Notes under the pieces: generated by a model | What the model was told of the DNA's origin: nothing | The model's input: the letters and a program-made list of their open reading frames with translations, nothing else | The model's database searches: none | Shown here: positions 1 to 11,775 of the stretch, one piece after another | Position numbering within the stretch: the stretch's first letter is position 1 | Layout: each line of letters opens with the position of its first letter | Origin: Patella vulgata | Taxonomy: Eukaryota; Mollusca; Gastropoda; Patellidae | Direction of reading: 5' to 3' | Assembly: GCF_932274485.2 (NCBI RefSeq) | Contig: NC_065883.2 | Coordinates: 14,878,222 to 14,942,221, forward strand | DNA: 64,000 nucleotides | Translations under genes and position numbers: made by a program

Positions 1-789
1 TCCGAGAATACACACGACATGATGTTCTACTATGAGATATATATTATTGTAGGTAGTAAAACCACAAATATGTATGACTGTGTCATATATCTATAGCTCT
101 ATATCGCCTCGTGCCTCGCGCGTATATAGTAAAATTTCCTAATATACGCGTGTAGCCTCTAACCAAAAGCGAGGATACCAATCAGCTTATTGGTTAATGT
201 ACTTCACGTCAGAAAATGGGTAAATAAAAATAGCCCTTGCAGTTGACGATAACGCTTTCAAAATACTTTGGGCCTGCGGGCTCAACATAATCCAGGTGAT
301 AGCCAATAAGCAGTATGTTAAACCATTGTATATTGGTTGAAACTACGCATATTCGTCACGAGAATTTGAGACGGGCAGATGTGTAGCTCCGCCCCGTTGA
401 GGTAAGCGTCTTATAAATATTATTGATCACGTGATATATACCTACTCATTTGCATACAATAACATGGATTGTGCGGGCATGACTGATCATGATTAGAAAA
501 TCGTAGACGGTAAATGGAAAGTAGTTTTGTTGTCTGTTCTTATTGCGCATCGATAGTTCTATTTAGCAGCAGAAAGTAACAGCCAAATTACTTTCTTAAA
601 TGTGAAACAGCACGGAACAAATTAAACACACCGATACACACAAACTAAACTTCATTCCAAACAGATCTATTATATATACAGTGTCATAGAACTTGCTACT
701 TAAAATGTACTCTAGAATTCTAGAAGCTTTGTATAAGACAGTGGTCACACTGCATAACTTGGCATATTGTCAATATGAAAGTAAAATGG
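1..789. other. no gene recognised
   Basis: AT-rich sequence with no coding exon or repeat that I recognise. A GC-box-like CTCCGCCCCG lies near 388 and an octamer-like ATTTGCAT near 448, but nothing downstream supports a promoter. Confidence 0.5.
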
Positions 790-1090
790 AGCTTTAACTT
801 CCTACTGTTCTGCACCGATTGGACTAATGGATAATATACGCCACAGTGTGGTATGCGGGAAATTTTGCCCGAACAGCGGCATTACGGACACTTTTTTCGA
901 ATTCCGAATGTCAAGGGTTCTTTTACGTGCACGACAATGTGTACACTGTCCTATCCGAACGACTATACGTTGTGACTTGCCAGGTCCTTCGTCCTACACT
1001 GACAATGCGGGAGCGATGGGCGGGGGCGCCGGAAAATCCCTATCTTTCTCGACCAACACCAGGATCTCCTGACCAACGTCTTACTCACTG
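790..1090 (-). mobile_element. SINE-A copy, diverged
   Basis: Read on the minus strand this matches the body of the full SINE-A copy at 45051-45418: the conserved blocks around GTGCACGTAAAAGAACCC and GGGCAAAATTTCCC, then the 3' end GTAGGAAGTTAAA. The head end near 1090 is degenerate and no clean target-site duplication is seen. Short open frames here are repeat sequence, not genes. Confidence 0.8.
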
Positions 1091-1347
1091 AGGCACCGCG
1101 AATCCTTATTGTCAATATGTACCTATATATGAATATACAATATAATACACCAGGCTATTTCAATAAAACAAATAATCAAACGTTTGTCAACGCATAAATT
1201 ATTAAGTTGCTAGAATGTAGACTATAAAATATTGAAGTATCTAATTTCCTATTGGCAAAATAACAAACCAACATGGACCATATGCATGTTAGTGTTTGTG
1301 GAGTTTTAGATGAACGCCCCATTTCTATTGTAAACGGTATACTTATT

Positions 1348-1622
1348 GGGGGTTTGATGGCCGAATGGTTAGCGCGTGCGCGCTGTACCACAAGGTCTAT
1401 CATTGAGCCTACTGGCGTGGTTTCGATTCCCCGGTTGTATGTGACAAGGAGCTGGGTCGCCTGTCTAACCTCGTGGGTTTTCTCCGGGTCCTCCCGTTTC
1501 CTCCCACTGCTAAAGACCCCTACGCGCAAGCGAATTGTTGAAATAAAATTGAACCATGTTTTAGTCTCGAAATGACCTAGTTTGTGTCGAGTGGACGTTA
1601 AACCCTCTCTCTCCCTCTCTCT
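1348..1622 (+). mobile_element. SINE-B, full length, with target-site duplication
   Basis: A tRNA-derived SINE. The head carries a box A-like GATGGCCGAATGGTTAGC and a box B-like GGTTTCGATTCC, resembling a Ser/Leu-type tRNA. The body has the family blocks CTCCCACTGCTAAAGACCCC and GAAATGACCTAGTTTGTG, and the tail is CT-rich. A perfect 13-bp direct repeat, CGGTATACTTATT, flanks it at 1335-1347 and 1623-1635. This fixes both ends and shows target-primed insertion. Reading frames across it on both strands are not genes. Confidence 0.92.
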
Positions 1623-1635
1623 CGGTATACTTATT

Positions 1636-2514
1636 ACCTTTTTCATCTTCAGTGGTTTTAATTGATCAATTAGTATTATGAACATGAACGTGGATATTAT
1701 TAAAAACCGGTTCTACAAATTGTAATTAAAATATTTCTACAGATTATCAATGAATCGATGAAGACTGAGTATGTATGTATAAATTAGCTGTTATCACGTA
1801 ATACCCGAATATACTTGTATAAAAAACAAAAACAAGTCGACAGAAATAATAAAAAAACAACATAATTTATTTGGAAAACAAAATGCACGTTTCGATAGGT
1901 GCTCTAACTGAAAGGGAAGAGAAATAATGTTGAAACGCCGTAAAGGATGAATTGAATATTCGTTTTACAATATAAATTTATCTCTCTCTTGCATTTTTTA
2001 ACTTAACATTTGAATACTAACTTGGTTGTCTAAAACGATATTATAAAATGCTATTATAAAAGGAGTTTATAAAATGATATTATCAAGTTAAATTTTGAAT
2101 ATTCGGATCTCATTATTATTTCATATAAATACGCATGTATTTCAAACACAATCTATTCTTGTAGGCCATAAAATTAAGATTCTTTTCCGTTTAACGTTTC
2201 CTCTTGTGATTCATTTGAATTCAAACGGATCCAAAAATTAAAATATGACTTGTTTAAGTACAGTAATCCAATGTATTCAAAAATATATAGTTGAACTCAC
2301 ATCAACAACGTCAATATTTTACGACATATAGAGCAAAGAAATGTGAGAGAGTTTGAGCACAACAATTGAGTTGCAACTATGTGTGGTTATTTTACGAACA
2401 CTCCCAATATCTTATCGGCTATAAAAATTAATTCCAAAACAAATTATGTTAGGATATCTGTTAATATCATGGCCATTGTTTTGGTTTATATAGAAATTTA
2501 TATATTAATATCCA
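1636..2514. other. no gene recognised
   Basis: AT-rich sequence. I see no exon, RNA gene or named repeat. Confidence 0.5.
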
Positions 2515-2672
2515 TCCTCGTTGGTTTTCTCCGGGTCCTCTGGTTTCCTCCCAGTGCTAAAGACCCCTACGCGCAAGCGAATTATTGAAATAAAAAATTG
2601 AACCATGTGTTAGTCCCAAAATGACCTAGTTTGTGTCGAGTAGACGTTAAACTCCATTTCTCTCCCTCTCTC
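2515..2672 (+). mobile_element. SINE-B, 5'-truncated
   Basis: Only the 3' half of SINE-B is present, from the TTTTCTCCGGGTCCTC block through GACCTAGTTTGTGTCGAG to the CT-rich tail. The tRNA-like head is missing, the usual result of incomplete reverse transcription. Confidence 0.85.
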
Positions 2673-2781
2673 ATATATTAATATACATGCAATGAATATT
2701 ATGTAATTTTTATATCTGGCTTTTTCCTTGATAGGGTAAACAATACGAAAAACAATACGTTGCACATCTGAAATATGTTAT

Positions 2782-3171
2782 TTAAACATACATTATGCAA
2801 GAACTAAATATGCCTATTGTGGGTCTTTCTTTGGACCTGAAATGTTATAAATACTATTAATTAGACATTTATTAACATGAAAAGACCTTACTCAACTCTC
2901 GATGCCATCTTATATGTCGGATTTCACTGGATTTGAATCCGATCTGCTGCTCAACGCCCATTGATGATTAAATCCAAAAATGGATAATCAAGACTATGTT
3001 TTTTATCGTACCGACTTTATTAATGATGATCGAGGCTAGGCCTAAAATTCAATCGCTAATATCTCGGTTCAAAGTGGAGCAATTTGACTGAAATTTTCAG
3101 TATATTCTATTTTTTAACTATTATAGTGCGAACTTCCAGCTCTTTATCTAATCTCCCATAATGTCCTTTAA
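2782..3171 (+). mobile_element. MITE-2 copy, TTAA-bounded
   Basis: One of at least four clear copies in the window (others at 46204, 55025 and 59631) of a non-coding element of about 400 bp. It starts TTAAACATACATTATGCAAG and ends at TTTAA; the two ends form an imperfect inverted repeat. Both ends lie on TTAA, as expected for piggyBac-type target use, but no transposase is present, so the superfamily is inferred from the ends only. Confidence 0.75.
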
Positions 3172-3597
3172 TGGCAATCCGAAATGCTAAAGGGAGTGGA
3201 AAAAAAGCCATTTCGAGAGAGAGACATAAAAATTATTTAATGTGATTCACGAGATACCAAAAATTAATCTTAATACTCCATTTTAGTATTCGCACATTAA
3301 TACAATATGTATATCCTGATCCATGGTGAAGATTATGAGCAGTGTAATTCAATAGTATAGAACAATGGATATCAGAATACAAATATTTGATTAAAATTAA
3401 AACTTCAGAAAAATTGGATTATAATAGGCACAGATGGATATACATGCTTCGTTGTTTGTTAAATACGTCTTAATTTGTGATTGTTAAATATGTCTGTCTT
3501 CTGTAAGTTTATCGTTGAAATTTTGTGTTTAAAAAACCCAAACACAAATCGGAACTAATAAAAACACAGACAAATGATGTTAATAATCAAGTTTAAA

Positions 3598-3639
<42 letters not shown>

Positions 3640-5504
3640 CCAATTCTCACATTTTACACACACACGTTTACATATAGACAGTGACATATTCAGGATAATT
3701 CGTGTAAAACTAGTGTATTCGTTCATGTTAGATTTATTCTAAGCGGTTTCATTTGGCCCTTTCCCCCCAATCTAAATGGCTTGAAAGCAATGCGGCCTAT
3801 ATACATGTATACTATAGTTCGAAAACAAAGATTGATCCAAACAGATTTTGTTTATTTTTATGCCTTAATTTCTATATCCTATCAATATTAATTGTTATAT
3901 AAATGACGACGTTTATTTTTGTTGCATGTTTGTTTTTGGGTTTTGGGGGATTTTTTAAGAAGAAGGAAAAGTCACACTGTAATTTCAGATTTTTCGTCAG
4001 TTATATGATCCCATGACCCATCCCAAAAAGGGAAATAAAAAAAAAAAAAGAGGGAAAAAAAACAGATAAATAAGTGTTAAGCTAAATATATGTGATGGAT
4101 TTTATTGTATTTATAGTTATATTTGATTGTATATAATTGTGTTAATTTCACTGTTTCTAAATTTCACCTTTACCCTTCACTTCATAACCCGAACAATCAC
4201 ACCTATACCTTCATACAGTCACCCACGTTCATACACTGTCACACCTTCATATAAGGTAACATATACGGCCACGGGGAGTTTATCAAATTATCCAGCAAAG
4301 TACTAGCGGGTTATTTGTTTTTTTTAATTGGGTGTGGGGGCGTCTTGTTTTCTATTTCTCTTTTTGTGTGGCTTTCAAATTTTATCGCTTATTTCTGATT
4401 TTTCATTTAATGAATTTCTGAAAATTATATACTTCAATCTAATAAATTTATTTGGTGGAGGACGAGAAGCCCGGGAGGAGAATATGGCTATTGTAATATT
4501 ATAATATTGGATGAAATTTTTTAAAAAGGGGACAAGCAGAGTTTAATATTTGGGGTTGGGCCTTGTTGTGTTTTTTTGAAATTTATACCACTCTTTAATT
4601 TCCCTACTGCCTTGGCTTTCTAGACCCACTGAAAAGGCTATATTTGACACATGCATAAACCATAAACTGATTTTATTATCTTCATAAACCATAATATAAA
4701 TTGATTTGTGGTATATGTATAATACAACATTTGCAACAAAAACAGACAAAGAAATAAATCATTAATATTTTCACTCTACCTTCTACTGGCTTGGTAAATC
4801 CGATTTATTTTTATGTATTTGCATGAAATCTGCAATAAGACTGAATGTCAACACATTTAATATATTATAATGTCCTACCCGGTATATACTGATACAGATG
4901 TCGTTATCGATAACAAACATGGTGACCCAAGGCCAACCTTTCTCATGATGCAAGCTCATCATATTTCAGACGACAAAACGCGTGAGGGGAAGAGGACGTG
5001 TTGCAGTCAAATATGTCCGTTTCCTGCAAGAACTGGTATATACTATATACAGGCTATATAATTTCGCTGTAGAGATTAGACTGATTGCGTCACGGTATAG
5101 CCCTTAGATCTCTTATAAATAATTTACAAATTCACCTCCACTCCTTTGACAATTTTAAAATTAATTTGCTATAGTTTTGTGTGATACAGTCACGACCGTG
5201 AACCAATAGCTCCTTTACTTTGCATATTATATCAGTCACAGCGTTTGTATACAACTAAAACGACGTTCATTTTTATTGCATGTTTGTTTTGTTTTGGTTT
5301 TTTGTGGAGGGTTTTAAGAAGAAGTCACTGTTAACCCATTTTCTAGATTACTTGAATAATATCCAAAATAATTTACTTTTGTAAGCATTATTTTGAAATA
5401 AAAACAACAAACAAATAATTAATCAACATACTCCCATATCCCTTTTATACCAGCGTTATTTATATTTATGTATTCAGCTTTCCGCATGATCCTGTCTTCA
5501 TCAG
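3172..5504. other. no gene recognised
   Basis: AT-rich sequence holding a CT microsatellite (3600-3638) and homopolymer runs near 4035-4065. I found no exon with splice signals. The short open frames near 4.6 and 4.9 kb resemble nothing I know. Confidence 0.5.
3600..3638. repeat. (CT)n microsatellite
   Basis: About 19 CT dinucleotides in a row. No SINE body adjoins it, so it is not simply a SINE-B tail. Confidence 0.95.
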
Positions 5505-5870
5505 CTATTGGCCGAGAAAGTCCATCGTCCTTTTCCGGCGTGGTTTCCTCTTGTCAGTGGTGCAAGACAGGGGGACTGGCAAGGACAGCTGTCTAGTCGT
5601 TCGGATGAGACAAAAACCCGAGGTTCTTTGTAAACATTGGCGTGCACACAAAAGATCCCCTGGCAGTTGGAATTCAATGTAAGAGTAGGCAGTAGCGCCG
5701 CTGTCCGGGCAAAATTTCCCCCATAGCACACTGCATAGCGTATGCCCGTCTTCATTATCTCAGTAGGAGCAGAACAGTAAGACGTTAAACCCCATTTCAT
5801 TTCACGTCTTCATAGCCCGGCTGGTGCAGAAAATTAGGCCGTTAAACCCCATTTCATTCATTACGCCATG
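5505..5870 (+). mobile_element. SINE-A copy plus an extra 3'-end fragment
   Basis: Starts inside the head-to-body region at TATTGGCCGAGAAAGTCC and runs through the conserved SINE-A body to CGTTAAACCCCATTTCATTT at about 5800. A second short SINE-A 3' end follows directly in the same orientation (about 5801-5870). The tRNA-like promoter is lost. Confidence 0.85.
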
Positions 5871-6115
5871 AAATGAAATGGGGTTTAACGTCCTACTGTT
5901 CTGCTCCTAAACTGGGCTAATGAAGACGGGCATACGCCATACAGTGTGCTATGAAGGAAATTTTGTCCGGGCAGCGGCATTACGGCCTACTCTTATATCG
6001 AATTCCAACTGCCAAGGGATCTTTTACGTGTACGCCAATGTGTACACGGGACCTCGGTTTTTCGTTCCATCCAAACGACTAGACGGCTGTCCTTGTCATT
6101 ACGTCATTCATTCAT
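5871..6115 (-). mobile_element. SINE-A copy, inverted against its neighbour
   Basis: A minus-strand SINE-A 3' part abuts tail-to-tail with the plus-strand copy, so 5505-6115 is a large imperfect palindrome. The two inserts share the blocks around GGGCAAAATTTCC and GAATTCCAACTG. Confidence 0.85.
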
Positions 6116-6170
6116 TATGTAACGAGACCTACCAGAGTAATAGCAAAATTGTGCAATTTTGTTTATTGTA

Positions 6171-7532
6171 TTAATAGAACACAATTTTTATGGGAAACAA
6201 TCACTGGTTTATTCTAAAAGCACGACGTTTCGACAAGTATCCTCTTATCGTTATCAAGCACAATGACATTTCATAAACTTCAGATGAATATATAAGAGTG
6301 GACATGGTGAAACCATATAATAAGATAAAATAACAATAACAATAAAGTTCCTTTAGTTTTAACCCTTGTGGCACAATGTCACCGTCTCTGCATCTCATGA
6401 GATTACTCACTCTTATATATTTATCTTCAAGTTTACTGATCTGACGAACACACTTAACTGCCACATCCCCATATTGACGTTGTACATAATCTTTAAGTGG
6501 CATTTAGCGATTGGAAACACATTAATAGAACACAATTTTTATGGGAAACAATCACTGGTTTAATCTCATGAGATGCAGAGACGGTGACATTGTGCCACAA
6601 GGGTTAAAACTAAAGGGATCTTTATTGTTATTGTTATTTTATCTTATTATATGGTTTCACCATGTCCACTCTTATATATTCATCTGAAGTTTATGAAATG
6701 TCATTGTGCTTGATAACGATAAGAGGATACTTGTCGAAACGTCGTGCTTTTAGAATAAACCAGTGATTGTTTCCCATAAAAATTGTGTTCTATTAATGTG
6801 TTTCCAATCGCTAAATGCCACTTAAAGATTATGTACAACGTCAATATGGGGATGTGGCAGTTAAGTGTGTTCGTCAGATCAGTAAACTTGAAGATAAATA
6901 TATAAGAGTGAGTAATCTCATGAGATGCAGAGACGGTGACATTGTGCCACAAGGGTTAAAACTAAAGGGATCTTTATTGTTATTGTTATTTTATCTTATT
7001 ATATGGTTTCACCATGTCCACTCTTATATATTCATCTGAAGTTTATGAAATGTCATTGTGCTTGATAACGATAAGAGGATACTTGTCGAAACGTCGTGCT
7101 TTTAGAATAAACCAGTGATTGTTTCCCATAAAAATTGTGTTCTATTAATGTGTTTCCAATCGCTAAATGCCACTTAAAGATTATGTACAACGTCAATATG
7201 GGGATGTGGCAGTTAAGTGTGTTCGTCAGATCAGTAAACTTGAAGATAAATATATAAGAGTGAGTAATCTCATGAGATGCAGAGACGGTGACATTGTGCC
7301 ACAAGGGTTAAAACTAAAGGGATCTTTATTGTTATTGTTATTTTATCTTATTATATGGTTTCACCATGTCCACTCTTATATATTCATCTGAAGTTTATGA
7401 AATGTCATTGTGCTTGATAACGATAAGAGGATACTTGTCGAAACGTCGTGCTTTTAGAATAAACCAGTGATTGTTTCCCATAAAAATTGTGTTCTATTAA
7501 TGTGTTTCCAATCGCTAAATGCCACTTAAAGA
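6171..7532. mobile_element. Penelope-like element, inverted plus tandem partial copies
   Basis: A minus-orientation part (about 6171-6561) is joined head-to-head to plus-orientation units repeating every 352 bp (start points 6562, 6914, 7266) and ending at 7532. The whole block is flanked by a perfect 14-bp duplication, TTTTGTTTATTGTA (6157-6170 and 7533-7546), so it appears to have inserted as one unit. Each unit has a short frame beginning MPLKDYVQRQYGDVAVKCV and reaching an 'R-R-GDIVPQGL' stretch. From memory this resembles the region ahead of the reverse transcriptase in Penelope-like elements. Tandem and inverted partial copies with variable target duplications are typical of that class. 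No reverse transcriptase or GIY-YIG domain is present, so this is a truncated, non-autonomous insert; the family assignment is an inference. Confidence 0.6.
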
Positions 7533-7744
7533 TTTTGTTTATTGTAGAAGGGGACTAAAGTGATGGTAATACATCATTACCACAAAAATCATGCGATAAT
7601 ATCCAGGTCTACTTTGTCGTATGTTCGCCCTAATACTGTCGCCATGTATTGTTGTCGGGTGATGAATAAGGCGAGATATAACCTTGCCACTATCAGCCAC
7701 CATACTATTGGATAAAATCCGCGTTAGAAAATCTGAAGTACAAA

Positions 7745-7916
7745 GTCGTAGAAAGTAGAAAGTCAAAAGTTAGCAGTAGAAATCAGAAAGTAGAAAGTCA
7801 AAAGTTAACAGTAGAAATCAGAAAGTAGAAAGTCAAAAGTTAACAGTAGAAATCAGAAAGTCAAAAGTTAACAGTAGACATCAAAAAGTCGAAAGTCAAA
7901 AGTAGAAAGTAGAAAT
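7745..7916. repeat. 35-bp minisatellite
   Basis: About five tandem units of roughly 35 bp built on AGAAAGTCAAAAGTTAACAG. The last units are shortened. No coding frame is maintained. Confidence 0.9.
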
Positions 7917-8074
7917 TCTGTCCATGAAAGTAGAATTCTGACCATATATAGTTGCAAAACTCGATGTTTTTGCAGATTGACTCCGACAGACGTTAGGATA
8001 CAGCGCGTACGTTCTAATCATTTGGCCATCCAACCCCCAGAAAGAGAGGAAGGGGGGGGGGGGGGAGGTAACGG

Positions 8075-8300
8075 CCATTCGACACAAACTGTCATTTCGG
8101 GACTAACATATTGTTCAATTATATTTCAAATATTTTTGCTCGCTTAGGGGTCTTTAGCAGTGGGAGGAAACTGGAGAACCCAGAGAAAACCCATAAGGTT
8201 GGACAGGCGACTCTACTCCTTGTCACGTTCCAGAGGGGATTCGAAACCACGCCACTGATTTAATGCACACATGTTCAACCACCAGACCATCCAACCCCCA
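8075..8300 (-). mobile_element. SINE-B copy
   Basis: Minus-strand SINE-B with CACAAACTGTCATTTCGGG at the tail side and a degenerate tRNA-like head ending in CCATCCAACCCCC. A G-run near 8048-8066 replaces the usual GA/CT tail. Confidence 0.85.
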
Positions 8301-8364
8301 CTTGGGTTTCAGAAGCCAAGATGACATAGGGGCATATGTTCTTGAGATGATTAAATATCTAATA

Positions 8365-8492
8365 ATCACGAGGTTGGACAGGCAACCCTACTCCTTGTCT
8401 TGTATAACCGGGGATTCGAAACCACGCCAGTTGACAGAATGACAGACCTTATGATACAATGCGCACGCGCTAACCATTCGACCCCCACCCCC
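8365..8492 (-). mobile_element. SINE-B head fragment
   Basis: Only the tRNA-like head and start of the body, on the minus strand. The box B complement GGGGATTCGAAACC and box A side GCTAACCATTCG are readable. It follows the previous SINE-B by about 65 bp in the same orientation. Confidence 0.8.
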
Positions 8493-8499
8493 AGATCGT

Positions 8500-10317
8500 A
8501 TTTAGAACCGATACCTCGCGATAACTATCATCGACCAGCAGAGCAATAACCCGATTCCATGGATAGCAATCACCGAACATCCAACTGATTCCAATGAGGG
8601 CATTATACTTCACCATTCACCCGAAGGATTTGCTGCTATTTTCCATTACTCGGGCTTAAAATTGTGACTGGCTGTGCCCCCCCCCCCCCCACACACACAC
8701 ACACACTCCAAACAAAACAAAAATAATCGATAATTAAACTGCAGTCTAGAACGTGGGTGAATATTATTCCATGATGGCTGAAATTGTATTCAGTTTTATT
8801 TTGAGAGGATCAGATGGAAGTTAATTAGAACCACGTACGTCATCGGGGAAAATAGTTCTTTGATAAAGAAAAAGTACATGCGTAATAGAGAGCTATTAAT
8901 AAGCAGGCGAAGTGGCATCCGGTGAAAAACATATTCCTGAAGCAATCCCTCTCTATCCATTGTTGTACTGACAGCGAAACTTCGGTTTTTGACGGAGTCT
9001 GTCTACTTCTATCGTCCAATCAAATCTCTCCTTCATGAGTAGGCCTTCATCGGGAGCAAACATCGATACTCGCATCGGTAAATTTGGCAGTCGCTGACTC
9101 GCTATTGTAACGAATATTCTTTGACTCAAATCTCCGAAATAAATTTTGTAAACGTGTCTGTTTGTACCAACATTAATAACTGCCTACCCTTGATAATATT
9201 TATCCACTTTTGTGAATAAAATCCATGAATCATTTTTATTTTATCAAGAAAGGACGTAAAAAAACTGTCGTATTTCTATCCAATTTGTTGGAACACAATA
9301 CGTGCAGCCTAACATGACAATATGCCTCTTTCGTCTGGGGTCTTCACTAAAACTTCGCACATTTCATTAAATGTATCAAAAGAAGTTGAAAACATTGTTC
9401 ATCTGCTATGTGGTCCAACAGATGATAAAAAGATTGCACGAATAGCGTTGTGGCTATTGTGGATAGCCTTGTTTGTCACACACAATTAATTTTTCTGCAA
9501 TGCATAATAATACAGCCGTTTCGCTTGTTATGACGTAATGCAGTCGCGATTGCCATTATATACTTTTATGTTACCATATTTACAGCTCTGGTTAATTCAG
9601 ATTGACATTACGGTGTAACGTATTGGTTGTTGACCCGACTGTTGACCAGTCATAATTTGGGACAGAAATTTGCGATTAGTCCGGAAGTGTTGGAGTGGCA
9701 CTAGGTCTAATCAAACGAAACGATGCAAGGAGTATGCTTGAAAAAAATCCATGGGGCAAACGATATCATAAAGAGTATTCATTATTCTCATAACCTGTTT
9801 TCAAATATTTTTTTTTAAAATTATGCTTAGTACGTACACTTACATTTTATGCATATGTCATTATAAAGAATCCAGGCCAATGCAATGACGTGCAGAGGTT
9901 GGAGGGGGGAGGGGCGTCCAATATAATGTAAGGGTAAATTAAAATTTAGTTTTTGGAATTTGAAATTATCGCTGTTAACTTTGTTGTACAGGCCTTTTTA
10001 CTTTAAATAACACTTTATTAAATTTAAAATGTCCCCCATTCTCATATTCCTTAGGCTCCAGACCAAATTTGCTTTAAAAGATGCTGATTTCAGCTTTGAT
10101 ACAGGTGTGTGGTTATGAGTGATGACCTGTTAACCTTGAACCCAACATTTCAAGGATGTGCCAATACGGGGTCATTGTTAAAGAACTGTGAGAAAAACTT
10201 CACAAAGACTTAATCCAGTGTAAAATGGGATGGCTGTCTGTTTGAATCATGATAAGCGATCTTTTTGGAAAGTTGGAAGCAGGCTACAACATATCCCCAG
10301 ATATTGTGCGATAATAA
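8500..10317. other. no gene recognised
   Basis: Mostly unique-looking sequence with a C-run followed by (CA)n at 8677-8706. I see no exon or known repeat. Confidence 0.5.
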
Positions 10318-10675
10318 AAAATGTTAGTTAGACGTTTATTCATAGGACAAGCCCATAACTAACTCTATAGACCACCGATGGCTTAGATATTGGGTGAATT
10401 AGACATTCCTGTCATATTGGAGTAAAATGCTAATAGAGCCGACAAGTCGACACTTTCCCACAATGCATGATAACAATCTCGGAGACTGCTGATCAAAAAT
10501 TGATATTTCTATATTAAAGTCTGATAAAAGTATAGCCATTCATAAATTCACCCAGAATAAAGTAATTTGACTGATATTTTCAATATATCCATTTTTCATT
10601 TTCTTTGATTGAACTATTAAAGCATGAACGGACAGCTTTTTTTATAACCCCCAAATAATATATCTTTAACCATTA
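10318..10675 (+). mobile_element. possible old MITE-2 relative
   Basis: Short blocks match MITE-2 in order: GTTAGTTAGACGTTTATT near the start, AATTTGACTGATATTTTCA near 10565, and TATCTTTAA at the end. The middle does not match, so this is either a strongly diverged copy or a related family. Confidence 0.35.
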
Positions 10676-10782
10676 TGCTCAACGTGCAAAGATAATGATT
10701 TTGTTCAACAGGGACCGATCTTTTCTGTCTTCTCTTAACTAGGACATAAATGTATTAATCTGAAGACTAAATTATCATAAGG

Positions 10783-10937
10783 TCTGCCATTGAGTCAAGT
10801 GGCGTTGTTTCAATTCCCCACTTGTACGCGACAAGGAGTGAGGTCGCCTGTCCAGCCTCGTGTGTTTTCTCCGGGTCCTCCGGTTTCCTCCCACTGCTAA
10901 CGATGTTAGTCCCGATATGACCGAGTTTGGGTCTAAC
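10783..10937 (+). mobile_element. SINE-B, partial
   Basis: Begins inside the tRNA-like head (GTCTGCCATTGAGTCAAG), keeps box B as GTTTCAATTCCC and the GGTCCTCCGGTTTCCTCCC block, then has an internal deletion before GTTAGTCCCGATATGACC. Confidence 0.8.
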
Positions 10938-11255
10938 TTAGAAATTTAGAGTAAAGAAGGGACATAACTGTGTCGACACATTGATAGGGTTCACACCACT
11001 CTTGAATAATGCCAATTAATTTCATATGGTACATATATAATACGTACATTCTACTGCTAATAAATTTCATAATTGTGATTAGGACTTAGTTTAGTCCTCT
11101 TTACAAAGGGAAACTGAGAAGGATCCGAAACGTAATCCGGATGCACATTGATTCCAAAAGAAACATTAAACGGAAAACAAAATATTGTAGCTGGGGACAA
11201 AAAAAGCCACATAAACAATCGTTTACCAAAACAGTGAACGTCAAACAAACAAGAA

Positions 11256-11775
11256 ATGTGGAATTCAAAATGGCGGATCGTGGATCGTAATAAAGCGCGA
11301 CAGATCGCATCTAATCGTACTTCCATTTGCGATCAGCCTGGGACAATACAAATACCACGCTCTGTTAAAATGCACTGCGAAATCTGTAGAGATGGTCAGC
11401 CCGACTCGACTGTATATAATACGATGGGGCCCGACCGTGGCTCAAATAGTGATCACTCTCGATTGCGAGTGTGAAGAACATCGCTACCGCAATCGGTTCC
11501 TGATGATCGCATCGAAACGCATCCGAACGTATCTGTACGTACCAGATCGTGGACTCAATAGCGACAATCCTATCGGAACCTATCTTGACAGATCGTGTCA
11601 CCTGAAATTGACCAGTCGTGACCATATCGCACCGAAGTGCACAAAATCGTGCAAGAACGCATCGACTTGCACCACCTCGTATCCGAACGTGAAATTTCAT
11701 AGAAGTAAATAAGAATTCCACGATCATCTAAGAATGGCTAATCGTCGCGTTCGCATCGCATGACAGTGGGAACCT
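11256..11775. repeat. ATCG-rich block, probable DNA-element remnant
   Basis: In contrast to the AT-rich surroundings, this stretch is rich in ATCG, TCGCATCG and GATCG words and in CpG. Its right edge ends in TCGCATGACAGTGGGAACC, which looks like the terminus of a hAT-like element on the minus strand. I could not find a matching left terminus. Open frames on both strands are an effect of the biased composition. Confidence 0.4.

Noticed and set aside
1176-1685. 169-codon minus-strand open frame
   Set aside because: It runs across a complete SINE-B with target duplication; the frame is antisense repeat sequence.
11365-11727. Open frames on both strands of the ATCG-rich block
   Set aside because: They overlap on opposite strands, resemble no protein family and reflect biased composition.
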